This document shows positions 9,274-19,730 of a stretch of 64,000 bases of DNA, in pieces; within the stretch, counting starts at the first letter, position 1; each line of letters starts with the position of its first letter. A program made the translations under genes and the position numbers. Under the pieces are notes generated by a model. The model was not told where the DNA came from and searched no databases. It worked only from the letters and a program-made list of their open reading frames with translations. Origin of the DNA: DATAEG01 sp963703085 (GTDB taxonomy: Bacteria > Actinomycetota > Actinomycetes > Mycobacteriales > Jatrophihabitantaceae); NCBI GenBank assembly GCA_963703085.1, contig OY969789.1, forward strand, positions 3,720,001-3,784,000. Direction: 5' to 3'.

Positions 9274-10085
9274 ACCGGGCCGCGCGGGCGGCGGCCGTCT
9301 CGGCGGCAGCGACGTTCCTCTCCGGCCGGGCCATCGACCGGCGGCCGGTCGCGCTGCCCGGCTGGGTCCGACCCAACTACCGGAACCGGCAGGTGTCGCT
9401 CACCGGCGGCGCGTCGGTGGTCGCCGGCACGCTGGCCGGGACGCTGGTCGGGCCGGCTGAGTTGCGCCGGCAGTCGGCTCTCCTGGTGCTCGCTGCGGCG
9501 GCGGCCGGGGGCTATGACGACCTGGCCGCGGCACGGCGGGAACGTCCCGAAGACAAGGGGTGGCGCGGTCACCTGGCCGCGGCCCGCTCCGGCCGGCTCA
9601 GCGGCGGCGCGGTGAAGGTAGCCCTGATCGGCGGCGCGGCTGTGCTCACCGCTCGCCGGGAGTCCGGGAGCTGGCGCCGAGCGGTGCCCCGGGCGGCGCT
9701 CATCGCCGGCGCGGCCAACCTGCTGAACCTGTTCGACCTGCGCCCCGGGCGGGCCGGCAAGGTCGCCGTGGCCGCCGCTGTCGCGGCCTGCAGCGGGCCG
9801 AGCGCAGCTCTGGCCGGCACGGTCGCCGGGTCCGCGCTGGCCGCGTTGCCGGACGATCTCGGTGAGCGCCGAATGCTCGGCGACCTGGGTGCGAACACGC
9901 TCGGAGTTCTGCTGGGTCAGCGACTCGCCCGTGGTGGTCCCACGCTGCGCTGGTCGGCCTTGGCGGCGGTGGCGTCGCTCACTCTGGCCAGTGAGCGGAT
10001 CAGCTTCTCCCAGGTGATCGCACGGACACCCGCGCTGCGAACGCTCGACGAGTGGGGCCGACATCAGCCGACCAGGCGCGACTGA
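9270..10085 (+). CDS. MraY/WecA-superfamily sugar-phosphate transferase-like membrane protein
   Basis: A 271-residue, multi-helix Ala/Gly-rich membrane protein. Three blocks match the polyprenyl-phosphate N-acetylhexosamine-1-phosphate transferase superfamily: an acidic GGYDDLAA near 74-81, NLLNLFDLRPGRAGK, which resembles the N-x-x-N-x-x-D-x-x-x-G-x-x motif, and GDLGANTLGVLLG, which resembles the GD-x-G motif. It is shorter than MraY (about 360) and WecA, so a few helices are missing or compact, and catalysis is not certain. It overlaps steB by 4 nt and is followed by a MurJ-like flippase and a glycosyltransferase, which suggests a lipid-linked saccharide pathway. Confidence 0.72.
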   Translation: MNRAARAAAVSAAATFLSGRAIDRRPVALPGWVRPNYRNRQVSLTGGASVVAGTLAGTLVGPAELRRQSALLVLAAAAAGGYDDLAAARRERPEDKGWRGHLAAARSGRLSGGAVKVALIGGAAVLTARRESGSWRRAVPRAALIAGAANLLNLFDLRPGRAGKVAVAAAVAACSGPSAALAGTVAGSALAALPDDLGERRMLGDLGANTLGVLLGQRLARGGPTLRWSALAAVASLTLASERISFSQVIARTPALRTLDEWGRHQPTRRD

Positions 10086-10112
10086 GCCGTCCTGGCGTGC
10101 CAGGGTGAGCGC

Positions 10113-11696
10113 GTGAGTACGACGGCAGCACGCGGCCTGGCCCGCGCCGCGGCGGTGATCGCCGTGCTCACCGTGCTGGCCCGGTTGACCGGCTTCGCCC
10201 GGACCGCAGTGTTCGGACGGGCAGTGGGCACTGGGTGCGTCGGCTCGGTCTACCAGACGGCCAACACCATCCCCAACATCGTGTTCGACATCGTCGCCGG
10301 GGGGATGCTGTCGGCTTTGGTGATACCGATCCTGGCGCCGGTGTTGGCAACCGGCCGACGCGACGAGGCGAGCCACATCGTGTCGGCGTTGCTCACCTGG
10401 TCGGTCGTGGTGCTCGTCCCGTTGGCGGCACTGGTCGCCACCCTGTCCGGACCGATCGTGCGGATGCTGCTCGGATCCGGAGCATGCCCGGGCGCGGTTC
10501 CCCTGGGCACCCGGATGCTGGCTGTGTTCAGCGTGCAGATCGTCTTCTACGGACTCGGTGTGGTGCTGGCCGGCGTCCTGAGTGCCGGGGAGCGCTTCAC
10601 CTGGCCGGCGCTGGCCCCCCTGCTGTCCAGCCTGACCGTCATCGCCAGCTACCTCTGGTACGGGGCCCTGGCCGGCACCGGTCGCCAGGCGGCCGGACTG
10701 CCGAGGTCTGCGGAGTGGGTGCTGACGATCGGCACCACCGTGGGGGTGGTCGTGCTCGCGTTGTGCCAGTTGCCGGCCGTACTGCGCACCGGGCTGCGTT
10801 GGCGGCCCACGCTGCGATTCCCGGTGGGTGTGGCGCCGACGGTGCGCCGCGCGGCAGCAGCCGGTGCGTTCACACTGGCCGCCCAGCAGATCGCGGCCGC
10901 CGTGATGATACGGCTGGCCAACTCCGGGACCCCGGTCGGGACGCTGGTGATCGTGGTGCTGGCCCAGACCGTGTTCTTGCTGCCGTGGGCGGTGCTGAGC
11001 CTGCCGGTGGCCACCACATCCTTCCCTCGGCTGGCCGCGGCCTGGGACGCCGGCGACCGCGACGGGTACCGCACCCGGCTGGCGGTGGCAGCGCGAGTGG
11101 TCATCGCCCTCGCGGCGGGCGGGAGCGCGGTGCTGGTCGCCGTGGCGACACCGGCCCGGGTGGTGCTGCTCGGCCGGCATGCACAGTCGGTGCAGCAGTT
11201 CGCGCCGGCCGTCGCAACGTTCGCCATCGGTCTGCTCGGCTGGTCGGTGGTCGCGTTGCTGTCCCGAGCGCTGTACGCAGCACAGGCGATGGGTGCTGCT
11301 GCGGCGGCGCAGGTCGCCGGCCAGGTAGTGGTGATCATTGCCGATGTGGCACTGGCTGCCGCGCTGCCGGCAGAACACCGAGCGGCGGCGCTGGGTCTGG
11401 GCAACTCGATCGGCGTACTGGTGGCCGGCCTGTTGCTGGTCGCTGTCGCCGTCCGGCGTGGCGCGCTGCGGCTGCCCGGCGTGTTCCGGGACGCCGGCCC
11501 GGCCCTGGCTGCCGCAACGCTCGCCGCCGGTGCCGGGTGGTTGGTGGGTCGGGGGAGCGGGCGGGCCGGTGTGCTCGCCGCGACCGGTGTCGGCGTCCTC
11601 GCTGCCGCTACCGCTGCCGTCGTCTTTCTGACCGTCCTGCTCATCCTGGACCGCGCCGCGGTGCATGATCTGCGCGCCCGGGTGGTCCGGCGATGA
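10113..11696 (+). CDS. MurJ/MviN-type lipid II flippase-like protein
   Basis: A 527-residue polytopic protein of the MOP superfamily MviN/MurJ branch. The N terminus ARLTGFARTAVFGRAVG and the block YQTANTIPNIVFDIVAGGML are typical MurJ signatures (TM1-TM2); hydrophobic segments continue to the C terminus, consistent with 12-14 helices. MurJ flips lipid-linked peptidoglycan precursor across the membrane. Actinobacteria usually carry the main MurJ near the origin, so this copy is probably a paralogue serving the adjacent glycosyltransferases; that is inference. The GTG start lies 27 bp after the transferase gene, and its stop overlaps the next ATG (ATGA). Confidence 0.87.
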   Translation: MSTTAARGLARAAAVIAVLTVLARLTGFARTAVFGRAVGTGCVGSVYQTANTIPNIVFDIVAGGMLSALVIPILAPVLATGRRDEASHIVSALLTWSVVVLVPLAALVATLSGPIVRMLLGSGACPGAVPLGTRMLAVFSVQIVFYGLGVVLAGVLSAGERFTWPALAPLLSSLTVIASYLWYGALAGTGRQAAGLPRSAEWVLTIGTTVGVVVLALCQLPAVLRTGLRWRPTLRFPVGVAPTVRRAAAAGAFTLAAQQIAAAVMIRLANSGTPVGTLVIVVLAQTVFLLPWAVLSLPVATTSFPRLAAAWDAGDRDGYRTRLAVAARVVIALAAGGSAVLVAVATPARVVLLGRHAQSVQQFAPAVATFAIGLLGWSVVALLSRALYAAQAMGAAAAAQVAGQVVVIIADVALAAALPAEHRAAALGLGNSIGVLVAGLLLVAVAVRRGALRLPGVFRDAGPALAAATLAAGAGWLVGRGSGRAGVLAATGVGVLAAATAAVVFLTVLLILDRAAVHDLRARVVRR

Positions 11697-12772
11697 GCGA
11701 CCTGCCTCCGATCGCGCTGGTGCTGGGAACCAGCGCCGGTGGGGTGGGCCAGCACGTCCGCTCGCTGACCAGCCATCTGGTGAGCGCCGGCTGGCCGCTG
11801 ACTGTGTGCGGTCCGGCAGCGACCCAGGAGCTGTTCGACTTCCGCGGCGTCGGCGCGGACTTCATCGCAGTGCCGATCGGGGGGCCGGGCTCCGAGCCAC
11901 GCGCCGTTCGTCCGCTGCGCGCGGCTACCCGGAGCAGTGCGCTGGTGCACGCGCACGGCCTGCGCGCCGGCCTCACCGCAGTGCTCAGCGGTCGCCGACC
12001 GCTGCTCGTTTCGCTGCACAACGCGGTGCTGCAGACCGGCGTCACCGGCCGGCTGATGGGCCTCGGCGAGCGCATCGTCGCGCGGCGCGCCACCGTCACG
12101 CTCGCCGCGTCGCCCGACCTGGCTCAGAGGGCCCGCGCGCTGGGAGGTCGGGACGTGCGCTTCCTGCCGGTCGCCGCGCCCGACCTGGTGGCCACCCGAA
12201 GCCCGGCCGAGGTGCGCGCTGAGCTGCAGGTGCCGGACGGACGCCCGCTGATCCTCTGCGTGGCCCGGCTACATCCACAGAAGGCCCTGGACGTCCTGAT
12301 CGCGGCGAGCACGCACTGGGCCGCTCGGCCCGCCGCACCGATCGTCTGCATCGCCGGGGACGGTCCGCTGCGAGTCGACCTGACTGCCCAGATCGCCCGA
12401 CTGGGCGCGCCGGTCCGGCTGCTCGGGCGCCGCGGTGACGTGGCCGACCTGCTCGGCGCCGCGGACGTCGTGGTGCTGCCGTCACGATGGGAGGCCCGCC
12501 CGCTGGTGTTGCAAGAGGCGATGCGAGCCGGCCGCGCGGTGGTGGCCACTGACGTCGGTGGCACCCGCGAACTCGTCGGGAATGCGGCCGTGCTGGTCCC
12601 GCCCGGCGCCGTCGAGGCGCTGGCCGCCGCGGTCGTCGACGTGCTCGACGATCCGGCCCGCCGTGGCCGCCTCGAGACCGCGTCCCGGCGGCGTGCCCAG
12701 GAGTGGCCCGACGAGGCGGCCACGGCCGCTCGGGTCGCGGAGGTCTACCGCGAGCTGCTCGATTGCCGATGA
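11693..12772 (+). CDS. Glycosyltransferase family 4 protein
   Basis: A 359-residue GT-B fold glycosyltransferase. The N-terminal acceptor domain starts with a Gly-rich loop (LGTSAGGVGQHVRSL). The C-terminal donor domain has GDGPLRVDL and the retaining E-x7-E pattern in EARPLVLQE followed by ATDVGGTREL, typical of GT4. It probably transfers a sugar from a nucleotide donor to a lipid-linked or envelope acceptor. It is translationally coupled to the flippase-like gene (4-nt overlap), which supports a shared pathway. Donor and acceptor cannot be deduced. Confidence 0.88.
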   Translation: MSDLPPIALVLGTSAGGVGQHVRSLTSHLVSAGWPLTVCGPAATQELFDFRGVGADFIAVPIGGPGSEPRAVRPLRAATRSSALVHAHGLRAGLTAVLSGRRPLLVSLHNAVLQTGVTGRLMGLGERIVARRATVTLAASPDLAQRARALGGRDVRFLPVAAPDLVATRSPAEVRAELQVPDGRPLILCVARLHPQKALDVLIAASTHWAARPAAPIVCIAGDGPLRVDLTAQIARLGAPVRLLGRRGDVADLLGAADVVVLPSRWEARPLVLQEAMRAGRAVVATDVGGTRELVGNAAVLVPPGAVEALAAAVVDVLDDPARRGRLETASRRRAQEWPDEAATAARVAEVYRELLDCR

Positions 12773-12817
12773 CGGCGCGTCGGCACCGCACGACATAGCC
12801 CCGTCCCCATCTCGTGT

Positions 12818-12823
12818 TAGCGT
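12818..12823 (+). promoter_or_regulatory. Candidate -10 element upstream of pyrG
   Basis: TAGCGT at 12818 could start transcription near 12830, giving a leader of about 60 nt. A GTG lies 8 nt downstream at 12832 but its frame is not that of pyrG. No -35 was recognised. Confidence 0.3.
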
Positions 12824-12893
12824 GAACTCCCGTGGATCACGCGCTCGGACGCGTGCCGCACGCCCTATCGGCCGCGACCACGGGAGCTTGTCG

Positions 12894-14665
<1,772 letters not shown>

Positions 14666-14669
<4 letters not shown>

Positions 14670-15295
14670 CCGATCACGAGTACCGGGTGCTGTCCAGCAC
14701 CCCGCGGTTCACCGGCAAGGTGATCTCGGTACGGACCGACGCGGTCCAGATGCCGGACGGCTCCGTGGCCGATCGCGACTTCGTCGTACATCCCGGCGCT
14801 GTCGGCGTGGTCGCGCTCGACGAGCAGGACCGAGTGGCGATCGTGCACCAGTTCCGGGCTCCGCTCGGTGCGGAGATCGACGAGCTGCCGGCTGGGCTGC
14901 TCGACGTCGCCGACGAGCCCGCGCTGATTGCCGCGCAGCGTGAGCTGTATGAGGAAGTGGCGCTGGTCGCCGACGACTGGCACGTGCTGGTGGATCTGCA
15001 CCCGACGCCCGGTGGGTCGAACGAGGCCATCCGCGTCTACCTCGCCCGCGGCCTGCACGACGTGCCGACCGCCGAGCGCCACCGACCGGACGGCGAGGAG
15101 ATCACGATGAGCGTGCGCCGCGTGCCCCTTGACGATCTCGTGGCCGCCGCGCTGTCCGGCCAGCTGACCAATGCGGCGGCGGTGGCCGGCACACTGGCGG
15201 CCGCCCAGGCCCGGACGGCGGGATGGTCGACCCTGCGGGCCGCCGACGCGCCCTGGCCGGCGCGCCCGGAATTGGCCGCTCAGCCGAGCACCTGA
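14666..15295 (+). CDS. Nudix hydrolase, ADP-ribose pyrophosphatase type
   Basis: A 209-residue Nudix enzyme equivalent in position to Rv1700, which splits ADP-ribose to AMP and ribose-5-phosphate. The Nudix box runs from ELPAGLLDVA to QRELYEEVAL and keeps the REx2EE core (RELYEE), so it should be active. The N-terminal strand region (residues 1-50) matches the ADPRase dimerisation fold. It overlaps pyrG by 4 nt and xerD by 1 nt, placing all three in one transcript. Confidence 0.9.
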
Positions 15296-16233
15296 TGACC
15301 CGCACGCTGCGTACCGACCCGGCCGCGGTGGTACGCGGCTTCCTCGACCACCTGGCAGTGGAACGCGGCGTCGCGGCGAACACGCTCAGCTCGTACCGCC
15401 GCGACCTGGACAGGTACACCGAGTACCTCGCCGCGCACCGGGTCGACGAGATCGCCGACAGCACATCGACGACCATCAGCGAGTTCCTGGGCGCGCTGCG
15501 GGAGGGCAACGACGCGCATCCGCCACTGTCGGCATCGTCCGCAGCGCGGGCGATCGTGGCGGTGCGCGGGCTGCATCGTTTCGCGCTGCGCGAAGGTCTC
15601 GTCGCGGCAGACGCCGCGCGCACCGTCCGGCCGCCGGTGCCGCCGCGCCGGCTGCCGAAAGCGATCTCCGTCGAGGACGTGATGCGGTTGCTGGAAGGGG
15701 CCAGTGTCGGTGACACCCCGCTCGCGGTTCGCGACCGCGCGTTATTGGAGGTGCTCTATGGAACCGGTGCGCGCATCTCCGAGGCGGTCGGAATGACTAT
15801 CGATGCCCTGGACCTGGACGGTCGCTCGGTGACGCTGGCCGGAAAGGGCGGCAAGCAACGCCGGGTCCCGCTCGGTTCGTACGCGGCCTCTGCTGTGCAG
15901 GCCTATCTCACCCGTTCCCGGCCGGGGCTGGCCGAGAAAGCCGCACCCACCCGCATCCTCTTCCTGAATGCGCGAGGCGGTTCGTTGTCTCGGCAATCGG
16001 CGTGGGCCGTCCTGCGCAGCGCGGCGGAGCGCGCCGGGTTGGCCGCGGACATCTCCCCGCACACGCTGCGGCACTCCTATGCGACGCACCTTATGGAGGG
16101 CGGTGCGGACGTCCGGGTGGTGCAGGAACTGCTCGGGCACGCCTCGGTCACCACGACGCAGATCTACACGCTGGTCACCGTCGACCAGCTTCGGGAGGTC
16201 TACGCCGCAGCCCATCCACGGGCGCTGCAGTGA
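15295..16233 (+). CDS. xerD: Site-specific tyrosine recombinase XerD
   Basis: A 312-residue tyrosine recombinase that resolves chromosome dimers at dif. An N-terminal SAM-like core-binding domain (about 10-100) precedes the catalytic domain. The active-site residues are all present: R in YGTGARISE, K in AGKGGKQRRVPL, H-x-x-R in HTLRHSYATHL, H in LLGHASVTTT and the nucleophile Y in QIYTLV. Chromosomal position beside scpA/scpB and the conserved neighbours argue for the housekeeping XerD and against a phage integrase. ATG 15295 (1-nt overlap with the Nudix stop) is chosen over the longer frame. Confidence 0.94.
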   Translation: MTRTLRTDPAAVVRGFLDHLAVERGVAANTLSSYRRDLDRYTEYLAAHRVDEIADSTSTTISEFLGALREGNDAHPPLSASSAARAIVAVRGLHRFALREGLVAADAARTVRPPVPPRRLPKAISVEDVMRLLEGASVGDTPLAVRDRALLEVLYGTGARISEAVGMTIDALDLDGRSVTLAGKGGKQRRVPLGSYAASAVQAYLTRSRPGLAEKAAPTRILFLNARGGSLSRQSAWAVLRSAAERAGLAADISPHTLRHSYATHLMEGGADVRVVQELLGHASVTTTQIYTLVTVDQLREVYAAAHPRALQ

Positions 16234-16327
16234 CCGGCTGGCCTGTCTGTCGAGTCGAGGTTGAGACTCCTCGGCGGGACGGTTCGGTGGGCGGGCGCGC
16301 CGCTACGAGGCCGCCGATCGGGTGAGG

Positions 16328-16374
16328 TAGCCTCGCGAAATCGGGGCCCGGCCCGGCGCGTCGACGTGCCGGGC
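16328..16374 (+). promoter_or_regulatory. Promoter and near-perfect palindrome upstream of parA
   Basis: A -10-like TAGCCT (16328-16333) is followed by a 24-bp dyad at 16351-16374: GCCCGGC, then the palindrome CGTCGACG, then GCCGGGC, with one mismatched pair. It lies about 54 bp before the chosen parA start, within the expected 5' UTR, and could be an mRNA hairpin or a protein-binding site. It is not a parS site (no TGTTTCACGTGAAACA-like core). Confidence 0.4.
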
Positions 16375-16427
16375 GGGGACCAGCGGCCACGCGGTTCGAC
16401 GAGATGACTCGGGAGGGCATGCGACTC

Positions 16428-17393
16428 ATGTCCACCCCACCGCCACCCAACCCAGAGGCGGACTCCGAACCCGAGGTGGCGCACGTCCCACGGGTCGAGA
16501 TCACCGGCCAAACCGCGGCTCCGGCCGGTGACGCCGAGCAGAGCGCCAGCGCGGCCAAGACTTCCGCCGATCCGGCCCAGGCGCGGGTGAAGCGGCCCTT
16601 GCTCACGCCGCCGCCGCTGCAGCGGCACGGACCGGCCCGCATCATCTCGCTGTGCAACCAGAAGGGCGGGGTGGGCAAGACCACCTCCACCATCAACCTG
16701 GGCGCCTCGCTGGCGGAGTTCGGCCGACGCGTGCTGCTGGTGGATTTCGACCCGCAGGGGGCGCTGTCCGTCGGTCTGGGCATCGCACCACACCAGCTGG
16801 AGCGCACCACCTACGACCTGCTGATGAGCCGCGACGTCAGTGTCGACGACGTGCTGATCAAGACCGGTGTGCCGGGCATGGACCTGCTGCCCAGCAACAT
16901 CGACCTGTCCGCGGCCGAGGTGCAACTCGTCAACGAGGTGGCGCGCGAGCAGACGCTGGCCCGTGCTCTGGCGCCGGTCGCCGACGACTACGACTTCGTC
17001 CTGATCGACTGCCAGCCGTCGCTCGGCCTGCTCACGGTCAACGCGTTGACCGCGTCGCACGGTGTGATCGTCCCGTTGGAGTGCGAGTACTTCTCGCTGC
17101 GCGGCGTGGCGCTGCTGATCGACACCATCGACAAGGTGCGCGACCGGCTGAACCCGCGGCTGCGGTTGGAAGGCATTCTGGCCACGATGTACGACGGGCG
17201 CACCACCCACGGCCGTGAGGTGTACTCACGGGTCGTGGAGGCGTTCGGCGACGACGTCTACGACACCGTGATCAGTCGCACCGTGCGCTTCCCGGAGACG
17301 ACGGTGGCCGGTCAGCCGATCACCACTTGGGCGCCGAGTTCGTCGGGGGCGGAGGCGTACCGGACGCTGGCCATGGAGGTGCTGGCCCGGTGA
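16428..17393 (+). CDS. parA: ParA/MinD-family ATPase
   Basis: A 321-residue P-loop ATPase. The deviant Walker A KGGVGKTT sits at 79-86 (signature lysine K79), followed by LLVDFDPQGALSVGLG and VLIDCQPSLG. The first 65 residues are Pro/Ala/Glu-rich and look disordered. No parB follows, so this is the scpA-linked ParA homologue (Rv1708 position), not the origin-partitioning Soj/ParA; a role in chromosome organisation with condensin is likely but inferred. Start choice: GGGAGG at 16411-16416 sits 11 nt from ATG 16428; in-frame ATGs at 16404 and 16419 fit it worse. Confidence 0.9.
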   Translation: MSTPPPPNPEADSEPEVAHVPRVEITGQTAAPAGDAEQSASAAKTSADPAQARVKRPLLTPPPLQRHGPARIISLCNQKGGVGKTTSTINLGASLAEFGRRVLLVDFDPQGALSVGLGIAPHQLERTTYDLLMSRDVSVDDVLIKTGVPGMDLLPSNIDLSAAEVQLVNEVAREQTLARALAPVADDYDFVLIDCQPSLGLLTVNALTASHGVIVPLECEYFSLRGVALLIDTIDKVRDRLNPRLRLEGILATMYDGRTTHGREVYSRVVEAFGDDVYDTVISRTVRFPETTVAGQPITTWAPSSSGAEAYRTLAMEVLAR

Positions 17394-18265
17394 CGGTCCC
17401 CACCGAGTCGCTCAGCGATTCGGCGGGGGAGCTGACCGACATCGCGGCCAGCGCTACGCCGGACACCGCAGTCGACGCACCCGACGGGTTCACCGTTCGG
17501 TTGGACAACTTCGACGGTCCGTTCGACCTGCTGCTCACGCTGATCGGCCGCCGGCAGCTGGACATCACCGAAGTGGCGCTGAGCCAGGTCACCGAGGAGT
17601 TCATCAGCTACATCTCGCGGTCCGGGCCCAAGTGGGACCTCGGCAAGGCCACCGAGTTTCTCGTCGTGGCGGCCACCCTGCTCGACCTGAAGGCGGCCCG
17701 GCTGCTGCCCGCCGCCGATGTCGAGGACGACGAAGACCTGGCCCTGCTCGAGGCACGCGATCTGCTCTTCGCCCGGCTGCTGCAGTACCGGGCCTACAAG
17801 CTGTCCGCGGCACATCTGGCCGAGCTGATCAGCCGGGCGTCGCGGCGCTATCCGCGGGCCGCCGAGCTGGAACCCCGATTCGCCGCCTTGATGCCCGACG
17901 TCCTGCTGGATGTCGATGCGCACCGGCTGGCCCAACTCGCCGCCGAGGCACTGCGCCCTCGGCCGGTTCCGACCGTCGCTACCGATCATGTCCACACCCC
18001 GCGGGTCAGCGTGCGGGAACATATGGCTGTTTTGGCCTCGCTGCTGCGCGCCCGGCATTCCGCGACGTTCCGTACCCTGGTCGCTGACTGCACTTCCACG
18101 CTGGAGGTGGTGGCGCGCTTCCTCGGGTTGCTGGAGTTGTACCGCGACGGCTCGGTGTCCTTCGACCAGGCGGCGGCGCTCGCGGAGCTGCAGGTGCGCT
18201 GGATCGGCCCGGACGACGACGCGGACGCCGTGCCGGAACGGGCCATCGACGAGGAGTATCAATGA
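17390..18265 (+). CDS. scpA: Segregation and condensation protein A
   Basis: A 291-residue ScpA, the kleisin subunit that bridges the SMC heads with ScpB. The N-terminal signature FDGPFDLLLTLI and the block DITEVALSQVTEEFI are diagnostic; the C-terminal winged-helix part contains the FLGLLEL-type helix near 240-250. GTG 17390 overlaps the parA stop (GTGA), and the stop overlaps the scpB ATG. The open frame upstream of 17390 is inside parA and is ignored. Confidence 0.95.
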   Translation: MTVPTESLSDSAGELTDIAASATPDTAVDAPDGFTVRLDNFDGPFDLLLTLIGRRQLDITEVALSQVTEEFISYISRSGPKWDLGKATEFLVVAATLLDLKAARLLPAADVEDDEDLALLEARDLLFARLLQYRAYKLSAAHLAELISRASRRYPRAAELEPRFAALMPDVLLDVDAHRLAQLAAEALRPRPVPTVATDHVHTPRVSVREHMAVLASLLRARHSATFRTLVADCTSTLEVVARFLGLLELYRDGSVSFDQAAALAELQVRWIGPDDDADAVPERAIDEEYQ

Positions 18266-18921
18266 GCGAGTCCGACGTGGCGCAGGCAGCCGCGGTCGAA
18301 GCCACCGATGACGCCGCCGACGACGCCTTCCTCGCCGATGCCAGTGCCGAGCTCGACCTGGCCGGCGCGGACGAGCTGCGCGGCGCCCTGGAGGCGGTGC
18401 TGTTCGTCTGTGACAGTCCCATCCCGGCGGCCTCGCTGGCCGCGGCGCTGCAACAGCCCCAGGCGGCGGTGCAGAGCGCGCTGCAGTCGCTGGGCGAGGA
18501 GCTGGACCGGCGTGGGGCAGGCGTGGAGTTGCGGCAGGTGGCCGGCGGCTACCGGCTCTACACCCGGGACGCCTTCGCTCCCGCCGTCGAGCAGTTCCTC
18601 CGTGACGGCCAGCGCACCCGGCTCACCCAGGCGGCGCTGGAGACTCTGGCGGTGATCGCGTATCGGCAGCCGGTGACGCGCGGCCGGGTTTCAGCGATCC
18701 GCGGGGTCAACGTCGACGGGGTGGCCCGCACACTGCTGGCCCGCGGGTTGATCGCCGAGGTGGGCAGCGACCCGGAGACCGGCGGCGGGCTGTACGCGAC
18801 CACCGACCTGTTCCTGGAGAAGCTCGGGCTGTCCGGACTGGACGAGCTGCCCTCGCTGGCGCCGCTGCTGCCCGATGTCGGCGATCTCGACGAATTCGAC
18901 GGGTTCTCCGGTGAGAACTGA
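18262..18921 (+). CDS. scpB: Segregation and condensation protein B
   Basis: A 219-residue ScpB, the winged-helix dimer that binds ScpA. An acidic N-terminal extension of about 35 residues precedes the first winged helix (LRGALEAVLFVCDSPIPAA); the second contains ALETLAVIAYRQPVTRGRVS, the family signature. Coupled to scpA by a 4-nt overlap and to the pseudouridine synthase by an 11-nt overlap, as in most actinobacteria. Confidence 0.95.
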   Translation: MSESDVAQAAAVEATDDAADDAFLADASAELDLAGADELRGALEAVLFVCDSPIPAASLAAALQQPQAAVQSALQSLGEELDRRGAGVELRQVAGGYRLYTRDAFAPAVEQFLRDGQRTRLTQAALETLAVIAYRQPVTRGRVSAIRGVNVDGVARTLLARGLIAEVGSDPETGGGLYATTDLFLEKLGLSGLDELPSLAPLLPDVGDLDEFDGFSGEN

Positions 18922-19651
18922 CGACCCGGCCGCGATCCGGCTGCAAAAGGTGCTGGCCGCGGCCGGAGTCGGCTCCCGGCGCGCGTGCGAGGTCTTGATC
19001 AGTGAGGGCCGGGTCACCGTCGACGGCAAGGTGGTCACCGAGCTGGGCAGCCGGGTCGACCCGGACAAGGCGATCGTCACCGTGGACGGCGAGCGGCTGA
19101 ACCTCCGCGAGGACCAGGTCTACCTGGTGCTGAACAAACCCCGCGGCGTGTTCAGCACGATGTCCGACGAGGAGAATCGGCCCTGCGTCGGCGACTACGT
19201 CAAAGAGTTCACCGAGCGGCTGTTCCACGTCGGCCGTCTCGATGCGGACACCGAGGGTCTGCTGCTGCTCACCAACGACGGAGAGCTCAGCCACCGGCTG
19301 ATGCACCCGAGTTACGCCGTGACGAAGACCTATCTCGCCGACGTCCCGGGCCCGGTCCCACGCAACCTCGGCAGCGTGCTGCGTAAGGGCGTGCAACTGG
19401 AAGACGGCATCGCCAAGGCGGATGACTTCCGCGTGTACAGCTCCGCCGGTGGCCGGGCGATGGTGGAGATCGTCCTGCACGAAGGCCGCAAGCACATCGT
19501 TCGCCGGATGCTGGAAGAGGTCGGCCACCCGGTACGCCAGTTGGCGCGCACCGCCCTCGGTCCGGTGCAACTGGGCAACCTGCGACCCGGGTCGGTGCGG
19601 CATCTCAGTCGCGGCGAACTCGCCGCTCTCTACAAGGCAGTCGACCTCTAG
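18911..19651 (+). CDS. rluB: Pseudouridine synthase, RluB/RsuA family
   Basis: A 246-residue RsuA/RluB-type enzyme converting a specific uridine in 23S (or 16S) rRNA to pseudouridine. The N-terminal S4 domain is RLQKVLAAAGVGSRRACEVL and following; the catalytic Asp is in GRLDADTEGLLLLTNDG; the late KHIVRRMLEEVGHPVRQLAR block is also diagnostic. GTG 18911 lies inside the end of scpB and starts directly before the S4 domain, which is the usual arrangement. Which rRNA position is modified is not visible. Confidence 0.92.
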   Translation: MRTDDPAAIRLQKVLAAAGVGSRRACEVLISEGRVTVDGKVVTELGSRVDPDKAIVTVDGERLNLREDQVYLVLNKPRGVFSTMSDEENRPCVGDYVKEFTERLFHVGRLDADTEGLLLLTNDGELSHRLMHPSYAVTKTYLADVPGPVPRNLGSVLRKGVQLEDGIAKADDFRVYSSAGGRAMVEIVLHEGRKHIVRRMLEEVGHPVRQLARTALGPVQLGNLRPGSVRHLSRGELAALYKAVDL

Positions 19652-19716
19652 GACCGTTCCGGTACAGAGCGGTCACGCCAGGTGCGGCTCTGCACCGAGG
19701 TGACGGCGACGGGCCG

Positions 19717-19722
19717 TATCCT
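19717..19722 (+). promoter_or_regulatory. -10 element of cmk (leaderless type)
   Basis: TATCCT ends 8 nt before GTG 19731 with no Shine-Dalgarno sequence between. A small inverted repeat (GGTGC, 6-nt loop, GCACC) lies about 25 bp upstream and may end the rluB transcript. Confidence 0.4.
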
Positions 19723-19730
19723 GTGCAGTC

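Noticed and set aside
8556..11666. A 1036-residue open frame on the minus strand opposite steB, the MraY-like gene and murJ
   Set aside because: It lies antisense to clearly conserved genes, is rich in Arg/Gly/Gln/His as expected from a GC-rich antisense frame, and shows no domain. Similar shadows opposite recN/steA (6518-8335) and gcvP (29554-31656) were dropped for the same reason.
12435..12893. N-terminal fusion of pyrG with glycosyltransferase-frame sequence
   Set aside because: The upstream frame overlaps the GT4 gene out of phase; GGGAG and GTG 12894 give the normal CTP synthase N terminus.
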